A DNA stretch of 64,000 nucleotides, taken from the NCBI RefSeq assembly GCF_023101765.2, contig NC_064240.1, positions 2,604,001 to 2,668,000 on the forward strand, written 5' to 3'. The notes beneath the pieces are model-generated. The model saw only the letters and a list, made by a program, of their open reading frames with translations. It had not been told where the DNA came from and did not search any database. Each line of letters starts with the position of its first letter. The first letter of the stretch is position 1. Shown one piece after another: positions 45,370 through 56,861 of the stretch. Made by a program: the position numbers and the translations under genes. The DNA is from Spodoptera frugiperda (lineage: Eukaryota; Arthropoda; Insecta; Lepidoptera; Noctuidae).

Positions 45370-45612
45370 AAGCCCCGCCCATGGACACCTGAAACAGAAG
45401 AGGCGTTACAAGTGCGTTGCTGACTTTTTGGGGGTTAGAAATTTAAGGGTTGTTATGGAATTGGGGATTAACTAAATGGGATAATCGGGCATCCCGTAAC
45501 CTCATTGACACAACAAAACACAACGCAGGCTATGTTTCACGTCAGTTTCTGTGAGATCGTGGCATTACTCTGGTCGAACCGATCCATTCGTGTCGAAGCA
45601 TGACTCTTTCAC
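45370..45612 (-). repeat. RepA copy, near full length
   Basis: Plus strand: GCCCCGCCCATGGACACCTG, ACAAGTGCGTTGCTGACTTT, GGGGGTTAGAAATTTAAGGG, GTAACCTCATTGACACAACA, CACGTCAGTTTCTGTGAGAT and CATTCGTGTCGAAGCATGAC. Confidence 0.8.
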
Positions 45613-45817
45613 AATTAATCCTAAAACTATTAAGATTCCTACATAAATGAATTTCCAGAAGCATTTCGATAAGTAAACTGCGTTAACAAATGTGAAAGGC
45701 TGCCAAGTTCGATAACATCGAATGCTTCGAAAAATGAAAATAATTTCTAATCAGACCTCAGTTAAAAATGATATAACAAGTTGGCAAGTTTTCACACACT
45801 GTTATCTACTGCTTGCT

Positions 45818-46158
45818 CATTAAAATAAAAATCACGTTTCTTGTGCCACTCAAGAAAAAATCACAGCGGTAGCCGTGGTGTATTTGAAAAGTTTTCCAAT
45901 CAAGAAAAAACTCTAGAAAAAAAATTCGTAGGCGGCTTACAGATATTGCAATTTTATCGAATCGGAGCCACGCTATAGCACGCCATATTGAATGAATGTA
46001 CGTTTCATCTTCCTCCTTTGGAGACTATTGTAAAGCCCAAACAGCATCAGTTGAATCATCAATCAATTTGTAAAGCCTTTGCCCAAATTGAAAGGACGAT
46101 AACGACAGATTTACTTTTCATGAGAGGTTGTTGTGCTGTCTGTTTGGGTGGTACAGTA
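45818..46158 (+). repeat. Direct duplication, copy 1 (about 340 bp)
   Basis: Starts CATTAAAATAAAAATCACGT and ends GGTGGTACAGTA; nearly identical to 46305-46643. An 85-codon frame from a TTG at 45988 (to 46245) crosses the end of the duplication. I do not recognise its translation. The unit matches no other repeat here. Confidence 0.9.
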
Positions 46159-46304
46159 CGACTGCCGTGTGTCTATATAATTTGGATTTATTTATTTATT
46201 TTAAGTCTACCTATAGGTTCTGTATACAAATATTTAATTATATAGAAATAAAAACGAAAATATTTATAATCTATACTACGTATAATAACCAATTTAATTT
46301 CTTG

Positions 46305-46643
46305 CATTAAAATAAAAATCACGTTTCTTGTGCCACTCAAGAAAAAATCACAGCGGTAGCCGTGGTGTATTTGAAAAGTTTTCCAATCAAGGAAAACTCT
46401 GGAAAAAAATTTGTAGGCGGCTTACAGATATTGCAATTTTATCGAATCGGAGCCACGCTATAGCACGCCATATTGATTGAATGTACGTTTCATCTTCCTC
46501 CTTTGGAGACCATTGTAAAGCCCAAACAGCATCAGTTGAATCATCAATCAATTTGTAAAGCCTTTGCCCAAATTGAAAGGACGATAACGACAGATTTACT
46601 TTTCATGAGAGGTTGTTGTGCTGTCTGTTTGGGTGTTACAGTA
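46305..46643 (+). repeat. Direct duplication, copy 2 (about 340 bp)
   Basis: Differs from copy 1 at about eight places. Its 5' part is open for about 55 codons in one frame (including KLWKKICRRLTDIAILSNRS) to TGA, which copy 1 has lost through a one-base change in an A-run. Its 3' part is open in a second frame, as in copy 1. It may derive from a decayed protein gene; no family recognised. Confidence 0.9.
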
Positions 46644-46749
46644 AGATTTTTTTTTTAATTATCTGATTACCTATTCGTTATAATAAACTCCTAGTATTCT
46701 ATTTCAAAAACCTTACAAGTTTTTTTTAACGTTGATTGAATGTACTTGA

Positions 46750-46915
46750 ATTTGCAATCACACTAGGATTTTCTCCTATTCATATTCTCAGTACACCCAG
46801 AACAAAAACAACAATTTTGGGACACACAATGAGTTGCTCCGTGCGAGAATTTAACCCGCTAAGTACACGTTGCGGGGCAGCTGGTTACCCAGTCACCACG
46901 ACAATCGTGCATTTT
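46750..46915 (-). repeat. SINE-2 copy, diverged
   Basis: Plus strand: ACACTAGGATTTTCTCCTAT, AACAACAATTTTGGGACACA, GAGTTGCTCCGTGCGAGAAT, TTAACCCGCTAAGTACACGT, CAGCTGGTTACCCAGTCACC. The B-box is damaged by T for C in CGAACC. A 142-codon plus frame (46736-47164) covers it and is not a gene. Confidence 0.8.
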
Positions 46916-47420
46916 TATTCTTATATAGTATTCTTATTAATAAGTCACAAAAACCAAATCATTAAAATCAGTTCAGCGATACTTAATTCAGCAGAGATGA
47001 AAAAAAAACACACGAGACCTTTCGCTTTACCCATATACGGTAACATTTTAATTAAAATATTCCTTCATAATGAATACGTCACAAACACAAAAATAAACAA
47101 CAACCCTTTAATATTTACTATATCGTGCGTGACGTCACATTACACTAGCTACGTCATATCGTAGTGTATAAAGACTTAACGCTCTCATGTATTAGTGCGT
47201 GTATATGTATACGATACTTGTTTATGTGTTATGTGTACGACGGGTAATCTAGTACTAGTAGGTAGCGTATCATCGTCGTTAGGAACGATATTAGATATTC
47301 CTGTGGATACACAGCAGTTAAACAAGGGCTCGGTTATAGTAATAAAGTTGAGTTACCGTTAAACGAGTTGCGGTGTGTTCAGTAGAGCTCTTTCTTATAC
47401 GTACTGACATTTTGTTGTCA

Positions 47421-47590
47421 GTACCTCTACCATGAGTTTGAAGCAATAGTATTTGTCGATCGTAAATTTTTTGTATGGTAAATTTTAGTTCCACACGTGT
47501 CCGGTAGAGGCGCTTTAAAATTTGATATACAAAAAATTTATGTTGTGATCATCGACAAATACTATTGCTTCAAACTCATGGTAGAGGTAC
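47421..47590. repeat. 170-bp MITE with perfect 40-bp terminal inverted repeats
   Basis: 47421-47460 begins GTACCTCTACCATGAGTTTG; 47551-47590 is its exact reverse complement. The interior continues the symmetry imperfectly (AATTTTTTGTAT inside each arm; TAGAGGCGC once). No coding capacity. Host-site duplication is not clear. Confidence 0.92.
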
Positions 47591-48284
47591 AGGCAAGTAT
47601 ACGGGCTTTGCCATATAATATTCCTAATTGTTTGTTCTATTCATCATATTACTTGTAATTCAGTATTATATCTACAGAGTGCTCAAAAAATCTCACGTGT
47701 TTAGATCAAATTGGCTTATCAATATAGACCCACTTTTCTCCGCATACTTTACTACTCCAGTATACGAATGCCAATTTAGATTCCACGCTATAACTGGGAC
47801 TGGGAATACCGAAATCGAAAAATTCTAATAACGCGTTCCCTGTAAATGATTCCAGCTATCGGGACTACATCAACGATATTACGAGTACCCCAATTACAAC
47901 GGAAACGATAGGCGGTTCGGATCGTTTTCCTCGTGATAAAATAATATTTAAACAAATCGACTACTATAGGTACAATACAAAGAAATTCTTCTTAATTACA
48001 AATATGTTTTTGTTTTCCTTTTATCTTCGTACTTACGTTGAAGAAAAAGAGATTGTATTTAATTACTCGTAAAGATAAATTTTCATCGGAGCTATATTAT
48101 TGATATAATTATCAGAGAATTGCCATTTTTGCTCATTAGTCTCTAATAATGTTCTTGATTTCCTTTGATAGTATTAAACAACTTCTAAAATTCAATAGAG
48201 ATTCTAAAAACAATTCTTATACTGGAAAAATCATCAACATTTTGCCGAATTCGTTATTTAGTTATGTAAACCTGGTAATTAAGT
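47591..48284. other. Unique AT-rich DNA
   Basis: No repeat recognised. A 66-codon frame at 47628-47828 has no motif. Confidence 0.4.
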
Positions 48285-48562
48285 GTGCTAGAGCCATGCT
48301 TTGGCACTAATTGTCCCACTCAAACGCAGTGATACCACGCTTTCACTGAAACTCGACGTGAAACAACGCTTGCGTTGTGTTTCGTTATGTGAGGTTACCG
48401 GAGGACCCAATTACCCAATCTTCTCAATTCTCGATTCCCCAACAACCCTTAAATTCCAAACCCTTAAAAGGCACTTGTAACGCCTTTAGTGTTTCGGGTG
48501 TCCATGGGCGGCGACGATTGCTGACCATCAGGTGATCCTTCTGCTCTTTTACCGGCTTATAC
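48285..48562 (+). repeat. RepA copy, near full length
   Basis: AGAGCCATGCTTTGGCACTA, ACTCGACGTGAAACAACGCT, GGAGGACCCAATTACCC, CCAACAACCCTTAAATTCC, GTCCATGGGCGGCGACGATT, CCATCAGGTGATCCTTCTGC, ACCGGCTTATACCATTAAAC. Confidence 0.85.
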
Positions 48563-49135
48563 CATTAAACAAAATTAAGTACCTATCTAAAGGCTAAATA
48601 AAGCTTCACCTGGGTAGTGATAGCAGTGAGCCTATATCCCAACCGCCGGAAACTAAATTCAGACTAAAATTTGTTTAGATAAATTCTAAGAGTGTTACAT
48701 CAAAAGGACCGCATGCCTACAGCTGTAACTCCGGCCATTCTCGTGGTTTTCGACGCTTTCAGTCTCTCACACGCATTGCGTGTTTGCTGCCATTAAAAAC
48801 GTATTAAAATGACTATTTGCTTACAATTCTGACTCAAACGCAAATGCCTACTACTTATGTAATAAGAAAGGTGTTAAGTATATTTATAAATAAACTTTTA
48901 TTTAGTCAGAAACGCAAGAAACCCTTTATTCAGCCTTATGACCTACAAAACTTTCGGTTATACGAATCATATCTTTAAATCAGCATTACTGTGCCATGTT
49001 TATTTAAAATTAGGTTGAAAGTTTCTGGCTTGTTCAATTTAGTATTATTACGAGGGCGTGGAAAATAGTTGACAAACTCTGGTATTTTCCGAGAATGCTC
49101 GTGTAAAATCTTATTTAACATAACGTTAGAATTAG

Positions 49136-49291
49136 AACAGAATAGCGAAACCCTTCGCTTCAAGCTTCCTTGTTCGAACTGCTAAGGAGTGGAATTCTTT
49201 GCCAGAGTCTCTGTTTCCTGATGGGGATAACCTGGGTGTCTTCAAGACTCGAGTGAATAGGTTGCTTATGGGCAGACGTGCTCCATTGTAG
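49136..49291 (+). pseudogene. CR1/Jockey-group LINE ORF2 C-terminus fragment
   Basis: 51 codons read from after a stop at 49133 to TAG at 49289-49291. They contain FLVRTAKEWNSLPESLFPDG and NLGVFKTRVNRLLMG, the characteristic ending of this LINE group (Trp-Asn-Ser-Leu-Pro ... Phe-Lys-X-X-Val-X). All upstream domains are gone. The minus-strand 67-codon frame over the same bases is a shadow. Confidence 0.82.
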
Positions 49292-49450
49292 GCCGCATCA
49301 TCATTTACCACCAGGCGAAATGGACTATTCAACACAAAAATAATTATTCAATTCGAACCAGCAGTTCCGGAGATTAGCGCGTTCAAACAAACAAACTCTT
49401 CAGCTTCAGCACAAACTCTTCAGCAGCTCAGCAACTTTTATATAATAATA
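49292..49450 (+). mobile_element. 3' untranslated end of the same LINE
   Basis: GGCGAAATGGACTATTCAAC, AAATAATTATTCAATTCGAA, CCAGCAGTTCCGGAGATTAG and CGCGTTCAAACAAACAAACT, with a TATAATAATAAGTATAGG end. The same blocks occur at 40980-41060. Confidence 0.7.
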
Positions 49451-49794
49451 AGTATAGGTATAAGATAATGTAAATATGATATAGCTACAAATATATTATC
49501 ACTGTATATTTCAGACAACCTTTGGCTGGACAGAACGGTCAAGCATGACAAAGTTAATAAGAGTTGTTTTTCATATCTATGTCCAATTATTTCGAGAACT
49601 AATGTTACACTTTTTAATCACAGTTAAAGGTATATGTATATCATATAACACTTATTTATCACCAGTTTTGTAATGAGTTTCATGTTATAGAGTTTAAGCC
49701 TAATATCATACAACCTAAGACTAAGAAGTATGCGCAACCGCACTGACGATCACTTTAAGAAAAGTTTTTAATAAAAAATATCCAGCTTTGACTC

Positions 49795-50015
49795 TCGATC
49801 TCACATCATATTATCATCAGCCTATAAGTGGCTACTGCTGGCCAAAGCCTGCTGGCCTCTTCTCATACGGAGAAGGTTTGAGCATTAATTACCACACTTG
49901 CTCAATGCGGGTTGGCGATTTCAAACTTATAATTATAACCGTTGCCGTTGTTAGGTTTCGAACCAGCACTCTCATGCATGAAAAGCGGGCTTAAACATCG
50001 GGCCACCACGAAATT
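49795..50015 (-). repeat. SINE-3 copy with intact tRNA-like head, middle deleted
   Basis: Plus strand: CATCAGCCTATAAGTGGCTA, GAGAAGGTTTGAGCATTAAT, GCTCAATGCGGGTTGGCGAT, then directly TTGTTAGGTTTCGAACCAGC (B-box-like GGTTCGAAACC on the minus strand), TCATGCATGAAAAGCGGGC and CGGGCCACCACG. The GTGTCTAAATAATC block is missing. The 68-codon frame is read-through. Confidence 0.8.
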
Positions 50016-50457
50016 TTCGCTCTGGATCTCCGAAAGATTATTAAAGGGAATAGTCCGGGGTAGATACAAAAGTGGGTCTCCATCAAACCTTTGATTAGTG
50101 ATGGACGAAGTTCAGTCATTTCCCATCAAAGCAGTGAGCACTGAGCAGGCTCGCTGATTACAGGCCTACATTAAGATTATTATTGCACAAGTTTCCAACA
50201 TACATAGACATCTACATACTTACGTATATGGTTCTCTGTTTGTTTTGATCCTGTCGTGGATTTTCTATTTTTAGAATGCTTTAATCGACATAGTATTTAT
50301 ATACGTTATTGTACATATGTGTGTTTTGCGCATCCATTACCAATTTTGAATGAAAATTACACAATATTCGTAAGTTCACATAATACTCATAGGTATATCG
50401 TAAGTAATAGGTGAAGATAAATGTCAATGCTGGAGTGTAATTTCTATCGTCATTTGT

Positions 50458-50690
50458 TTTTCGTCACGACTTTGATCCCCGAAAGGGTAGGCAGAGGAGC
50501 ACATTACGTAAAATAATGCCACTGTACAAAGTATACCCACTTTTCACCACTTGTATTATAAGTCCCATGTAATAGGGGATGGGCTTTTACCATAATATAC
50601 TTATATAGTACTAGGCATTATTATAGATTACGTGTTGGCAATACTTTAAATACAACCGACCACTCGACCAACGAGGCAACATTTTTTTTA
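50458..50690 (-). repeat. SINE-1 copy, diverged, B-box deleted
   Basis: Plus strand: CGACTTTGATCCCCGAAAGG, GTAGGCAGAGGAGCACATTA, CCCACTTTTCACCACTTGTA, AAGTCCCATGTAATAGGGGA, CCGACCACTCGACCAACGAG. The segment with GGAATCGAACC is lost. Confidence 0.75.
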
Positions 50691-51714
50691 AGTTTTAGAT
50701 ACCTAATTATTATTTTTCTTTTGGTTTTCAAGTTCGCAACAACAGTTTCAAAGAATTAAAATTATGATTGAAACAAGGCATCATCTTGTACTTGTACAAA
50801 AAATAGTTTAGTCTATCTGTCAGCCGTCCTGTAAAGTGGCCTGACGTCTGAATAACACTGGAAAACAATAAACACGTTGTCATTCCAATCTAACCTTAGG
50901 TTCCAAAAATAATTATATATTTTTGTACTATAAATCTGTGTTAGCCATGTGCGCAACACGTAAATAAAAGCTTTTTGCCAAATAATTATCTGTACCTAGT
51001 TATAAGAAGTGAATAAAACCTTTGTTGTGCCTCATTATTTAATTTGCTTAGATATTATAAGTTATTTGTATAGAAAACGTTTTTATTTGTTTGGAAGATT
51101 TAAAAATATGAGTAACTATTTCGTAGGTGGTTTATTGAATAAACCATTATTTTCTATTTCCTAGAAATTAATCCGTTTATATTTGCTGGGCAGCGTATTA
51201 TATTACGCATTTTAGGAAGCGTGTTATCAAAAACCAATAAACTCTCCAAATAGCCAGGTTCGATTCTCGTTTACAGCAATATTCTATTTCTGGTCTCTGT
51301 TTACAGGAGAAAAAAACCACGGTGAGTTCCGTAATAATATTTCAAACAAAATGTGTTGTAAATCATTTCTTTTTATTTTGATATCATAATTTTGTACGTC
51401 ATACCGATCCAGTGTTACGGCGCAACGTAAAGAAATGTCGATAAAATTGATGATAGTGTTTTATTATAAAATTCTTTGAGAAAATATTTTCGTAGAAGCG
51501 TGTGGGTAAAGTTTGTGGTTCAGATAAATACGTAGGTAAGTTGGATTCCTCAAACTTCGTGTGTGGGCTGTAAGAACTTTCAAAATACCTAATTGTAACT
51601 TCGCAGTACCAAGAACATGTAGGTTTAGTTCTAAATATCGACCATACCTCAAGACTAAAGACAGAAATATCATATCTTAAAGAATTTAAAAGTTTCAAAA
51701 TTTAATAATTAATT
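50691..51714. other. Unique AT-rich DNA
   Basis: No gene or repeat recognised. Two overlapping minus frames (51399-51698) lack motifs and are not called. Confidence 0.4.
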
Positions 51715-51980
51715 TAAAATCACGCCTAGTTATCTCCGAAGGGATAAGAAGATGTGCACGTTGCCGCACGTAATGCCACTGTACAATGTACACTCAACTT
51801 TCACTATTTGTGTTATGAATCCCAAGTAATAGAGGGTGAACCATATACTGGAGACAATTCCAGACTCAGTACTAAGTCACTACTGTTGAAAACTTTTCGT
51901 AGAACGGAAAAAATGCCCAGTAATACTTTTTAACCATTAATTATATACTCGAAGTAGCAATGAAACCCAAAACCTCATAG
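51715..51980 (-). repeat. SINE-1 copy, old
   Basis: CCTAGTTATCTCCGAAGGGA, TTGCCGCACGTAATGCCACT, GTGTTATGAATCCCAAGTAA, CCATATACTGGAGACAATTC and AATGCCCAGTAATACTTTTT follow the SINE-1 order on the plus strand. The tRNA-like head is barely recognisable. Confidence 0.7.
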
Positions 51981-52267
51981 AGTTTCTAAACACGTTCTAC
52001 CTTTTTTCGCCAAAACATAGATCACGTGTCACCCTTCCATGGTATTTTTATTTTCTTTTTCCAAGGGTCCCCTAGTCACATAAAGGGTAGAATAGTTTGG
52101 GCAATTTCCTTCAAAACGAGACATGCACTTGAGCCCATGGCGTAAGCGTTTCGACCCCAAACGGATAAAACTGCTACTAAAGCGGTTTGTTTACATATAG
52201 ACAAAATGGTATAATAAAGCGAGATAGAGGCAGCTGCACAAGCTACGAAATAAATTGTTAAGAGCTT

Positions 52268-52512
52268 ATCCAAACATCACCAGCCTATAAGTGGCCACTG
52301 CTGACCAAGGGCTTCTTCTCACACGGAGAAGGTTTGAACATTAATCACCATGCTTGCTTAATGGGGGTTGGCGATTTCAAACTTATATTTAGAAATTATA
52401 GGTCCAGGTTTGTTCTTGTTGTTTTCCTTCACCGTTTGTCAGTGATGTCTAAATAATCTTACAAATTACATATAACTCGGAAAAGCCACATTGGTACTTG
52501 TAGTTGGGAGAT
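52268..52512 (-). repeat. SINE-3 copy, head missing
   Basis: Plus strand: CATCACCAGCCTATAAGTGG, CACACGGAGAAGGTTTGAAC, GCTTGCTTAATGGGGGTTGG, TCCTTCACCGTTTGTCAGTG, GTCTAAATAATCTTACAAAT and ACATTGGTACTTGTAG. It stops before the B-box. Confidence 0.8.
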
Positions 52513-52981
52513 ATTCAAACATATTTATATGTATTTTTTTAAAGTGGAACATAATAGGTAGCAACCTTATAGTTTTGTATTGTATAAAAGTGTGACGTCA
52601 CTCCTTTCAGCTCGATACAAGCTCGTCAAGTTTTGTTAAAGTAAAATTCACATAATTTATTCACCATGCCTCCCAGCTATTTCTGAAAACCTTATGTTAC
52701 ATAATGCACAGATTTCACAGCACAGCAACCTTGTCCTTATTGACTTCGAGCTTTATGAGGGTTGAACAACAGGATGGCAATTTACATATCTTCCTTCCTT
52801 GTGTATAAAATCGAAGGAATTCCTTCTACAGATAAAGCAGGCAGTTGTACGCAAATACGTATATTTAATTCATAAGTTTAATCAATTCATATCTCAGATT
52901 TATTCATTAGACAATTTTAATGTATTCGTTTAGCTTTCTTAATTTAAACAGATTTCGGCATACGTTTAGGTATATAATTAT

Positions 52982-53118
52982 AACTTTCGTGAGACATACT
53001 AAATTAATCATTATATTTTTCGGCTTCACGTAACTGTTTGACGAGGAGCTCGTCTAGTTTCAAGCCAAGCTAGAGGCTTATATTCACGATCAGTATTTTG
53101 CGACACACAACACGATGC
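52982..53118 (+). repeat. FB-2 element, left arm
   Basis: ACTTTCGTGAGACATACTAA, TTTTCGGCTTCACGTAACTG, GACGAGGAGCTCGTCTAGTT, AAGCTAGAGGCTTATATTCA and CGACACACAACACGATGCG. Confidence 0.7.
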
Positions 53119-53452
53119 GTTAATTTAGATTTCGGAACTTACTTTTGGTACTAGTTACAGGGGTTTTATTTCTAGTTTATAATTACTAATTATCGTTTAA
53201 TACTAACTAATCATTTACTATTTATTATAAATACTTTTTCGTCCAAATTATTGGATAGTTGAGTGGAGATGAGTGCTCGATCAACAATTTAACAAGGCAG
53301 TTAAAACGAATTAATTTAATTCCCCGCGGATTCAATCGCATTAATTAGGTGTGTAATTTTCAAGCTTATCTGACAAACAATTGTATTAAAATATCGGATT
53401 TTATTATCAATACGAAAAGCTTTATTAGTTGATTCGCATCGCAGGCAGGGTG

Positions 53453-53660
53453 TTCGCCTCAAAGAGCCATCAGACCACCACAGATGCGGCCCAGTAGGGC
53501 TGATGCCTGATCTAGAGCTGCGGACTACCTAGCGGGTTTACCGGGGCTCCGGTTCAAAAAGCAGGAGTAGGAACGGGGTGGTTTTTAGTCAGTAAGAGTC
53601 TGACACTCCCTCTCGCCTCGCCCGAGAGAAGTCAAGGGATGATTTTCCCCCATAAAAAGG
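53453..53660 (+). mobile_element. R1-clade LINE 3' tail, long copy
   Basis: CAAAGAGCCATCAGACCACC, GGCCCAGTAGGGCTGATGCC, GCGGACTACCTAGCGGGTTT, AAGCAGGAGTAGGAACGGGG, TAGTCAGTAAGAGTCTGACA and GATGATTTTCCCCCATAAAA. Confidence 0.8.
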
Positions 53661-54311
53661 CGTGGTGTTCTGCATCCATCTTTGTGCTCACACATCGGCA
53701 TTTTAAAGTAATCAGAAATAAAACAGATTACAATCATTGTTTTAATTTTCAATCTACGACCCGATTGTAGGGACTTTTTGTTCGAAATTTTTGAATGCAA
53801 TGATCGAATTCTCTTTGAATAAGTTGAACAATACAACTTTTAAAAGCAGTTGTTCTTTTATATAAAGCTGCATTTAAAACCTTTTATATACCGAACTCTT
53901 ATGTATAAAACGAAGGCACGTCATGTGACATTGTGGTTAACTTAAAAATATTATTTGCAATATTGCACCTTTACAATTTTGTCCTTTTATCGAACACAAT
54001 ACAGATTTCGTGGTTATACAGAGAAATACAAAAATAACCGAGCAATACTTTGTATGTTCATACTATCAGATTTTTATTACTAAAAATAAATCAAATATAA
54101 ATTGAATTCTGATACAACTGCGGATTCCAATGAATCTCTAATCCATTCTTTGTTACAATATTTTTTTTCACCTTTCTATTTTGTAGATTAAAAGAAATAT
54201 TTCAAATTGAATACTTCATATCTAACCAACTGTAGATTATTACCTATTTATTATAATAATACCTATTTAAGAATAAGAATCCATTGTGTTTTTGAAATAC
54301 ATTTGACATTA

Positions 54312-54543
54312 AGGGTGCTTTTTCACCAATGATGTGCTTTGTAGCTATGCAATAGTTAAGCTGTGAAACTATGTGACCATTTCCACCGATACTATAAGCT
54401 ATGTAGCTGTGAGAGTATATGTTATGCAGATGCGCCGCCGCAAAGTAGCCGTGTGAGGATGATGCACAGCTCGAGTATGCAATGTATCGATGGTATCATC
54501 CACAGCAACGTAGCATAACACATCTCTGGTGGAAAACCACCCT
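54312..54543. repeat. MITE-M, about 232 bp with imperfect terminal inverted repeats
   Basis: The left end AGGGTGCTTTTTCACCAATG pairs with the right end TGGTGGAAAACCACCCT. The symmetry continues inward (GATGTGCTTTGTAGC against GCTACGTTG...CACATC). It holds several TAGCTATG-like words. A minus frame of 70 codons overlaps and is not a gene. Confidence 0.7.
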
Positions 54544-55079
54544 AAGATTGATGTACCTACCCAGTGTTTTAAAAAAATTAACCGTAGATTTATAGAGATT
54601 GTAATCTTCAAAACATAAACTTTAACATTCTATAATTATCTAATATCTATAATTCTATATCTTCAGAGAAGCATAAGGCGCCATGTTATATTTAAGTAGG
54701 TATCACAACCTTCTTCGTAAAACCCCATAGATTTGTACAAACCGTCTGTTCTGATAAGGGTGGCCCATCATTTAAGTTGTAAAATTAATTAAAATCAAAT
54801 AGAACACGGGGTTTGGGTAGAGATAGATCGATTCCACGGGATCAGTGCCGTAAGCCTTTAAGAATAATGGTTGATAATATTGTTCTATATACGTCTTAAG
54901 TTTAGCCTGAAAATAGGTCAATTTGTTGTCAGTATTTAAACCACGTTTTTCTTGGTAGCATATATTTTACGTAAAAATATGAATTGAAATCTTTTACCTT
55001 CCCTGTCGAATTGACTGTCTTGTTGTGTAAAATTCAATTATTATACCTAAAATATTTATTACCTATACTCGCATAACTA

Positions 55080-55185
55080 CTTTGCGGCGGTGCATCTTCA
55101 TAGAACGTCTTACTCGCACAGCTACATAGCTTAGTAGCAGTGGGTTTCATAGCTAGCTTCATAGCATGTGGTATACATATTGAAT
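55080..55185. repeat. MITE-M-like fragment
   Basis: ACTTTGCGGCGGTGCATCTT, TCGCACAGCTACATAGCTTA and TAGCTTCATAGCATGTGG share the vocabulary of MITE-M 550 bp away, without clear ends. Confidence 0.35.
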
Positions 55186-56084
55186 TTAAATGAACTAAGC
55201 ACATTGCCGTCATCATCTATAAATATACCAAAAATTCGACCACAAACATTTTTGGGCAAAACCGCGACAAAGGCATAATAACATAGGATCATAAATCCTA
55301 AAACCGTCCTTTTCCGTAATAGTGAACTATATTTTTCACCCTCAGGAGTGGAGTGCTAGTAACGATTATATAATATATTAGTATATAGATATATTGTATA
55401 CATTTAATACTGCTCGTATTGACCCGTAGTTTTATCCGCACCTTTCTCAAATATTCAAGAATGGGATTGTCAGATGTAAAAAAGACAATACGGAATTCTA
55501 GTACTTACAGAGAACCTAATTAAATAAAAAAAATGTCATGGAGCTTTTTCTAAAAAAAATTATTCCAATGAGAGTCTCCAATAGTGTAAACGACACATCA
55601 AGAATATTCATATAATATGATAGGTTATGTCAATTTCCCAAAAAATCTTTAGATTTTTTTATACAATTAGCAGGTACATTATACATGTGCAAGTAAAAGA
55701 TAATTTAAAGCAAGACTGTCGTATATACACAAATGTCGCAAAGTCCTTCAACAAAGAAATTCAAGTCAAAGGTCGAAGAGCTACTTATATACTATACGTA
55801 GTTAGGTAATAGGTATGTCTATGTACTTAGGTGAGTGGACCGACGGTGACCAATCAATTAACCCAATGAGATGTAGATAGAACCGCACTCTCTCTGTCAA
55901 TAGCCAATAGTCCTTCGTAATAGAAATACATTCTGTATACTTGAAAGTATACCTACTTTTCCTTGTTATCTACGAAAGTCAAGCTTTCTCTACTGTCATA
56001 ACGTCTCATATCCTATCCACTGATCAGCAAAGGTGCACATTTTTAATGTAACACCCACTTTTCATCAGTTATAATATGATTAAC
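55186..56084. other. Unique AT-rich DNA
   Basis: No gene or repeat recognised. Confidence 0.4.
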
Positions 56085-56232
56085 TAGCTTCTGCCAGTGG
56101 CTTCGTGGGATAAAAGTACCATATCAACTCATTTCTTGTCTGTATAACAAATTTCTTTAAAATCCGTTCAGTAGTATCAGGGTAATTGATGGACAAACAA
56201 ACAAACTTTCACATTTATAATATTATAGGTGT
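56085..56232 (-). repeat. LepTail element
   Basis: Plus strand: ACTAGCTTCTGCCAGTGGCT, TCGTGGGATAAAAGTACCAT, AAAATCCGTTCAGTAGTATC, ACAAACAAACAAACTTTCAC, ATTTATAATATTATAGG. Confidence 0.75.
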
Positions 56233-56861
56233 TTAATGAAATGATCAGTCTCATCTACTGAAAACTGAGATTTGTTTAGAATGTGTGCAATAAAGTTATT
56301 AGTAAATCCGTCGGTATTTAGATACTGAGTATCTAATAAATTCAACGTTACGTTGATCTACATTCTGCACAGAAGATTGGCAATCATTCAAATTCAGATA
56401 TTCATAAGAAGTTACTCGAGTACTTGACGCGAAGTAGGCTTGATGTAATGCCAAAAAATGTACATAATTCTACAACAGTGGCCCATCGTAATGGGTCTAT
56501 AAAATACACCCCAAATAGGGACAAACTTTGTCCATTATTCAATAGAACAATTTATAACTGTGTTACCCGGCCCCGCTTTATATAAAGTCAAATATGGCCA
56601 ACCAGTTTTATACCCCATAGTAATTTATCAAATAGAAGAATAGCAATTTTTGTCCATTGACTTTATACACGATTGTAATTATAATTTTGCCGCATTTGAA
56701 AGGTTTAAATTTCCGTGACACTGGAAAAAATGCTTCATTGCATTGCTTAAGTTTAAGTGTCTCCTGGTTTCCAATTCCAAATCTGGTAGTGTATAATAAT
56801 TGCGAGCATTTCTTCCTATCCCTCAGAAGATAAAAGGTGTGATTTTTAATAATTATTGGTA

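Noticed and set aside
46736..47164. 142-codon plus frame
   Set aside because: Its first third is a SINE-2 read antisense and the rest is AT-rich DNA.
51399..51698. 99- and 69-codon overlapping minus frames
   Set aside because: Unrecognisable translations in AT-rich DNA; two frames of the same strand are open at once.
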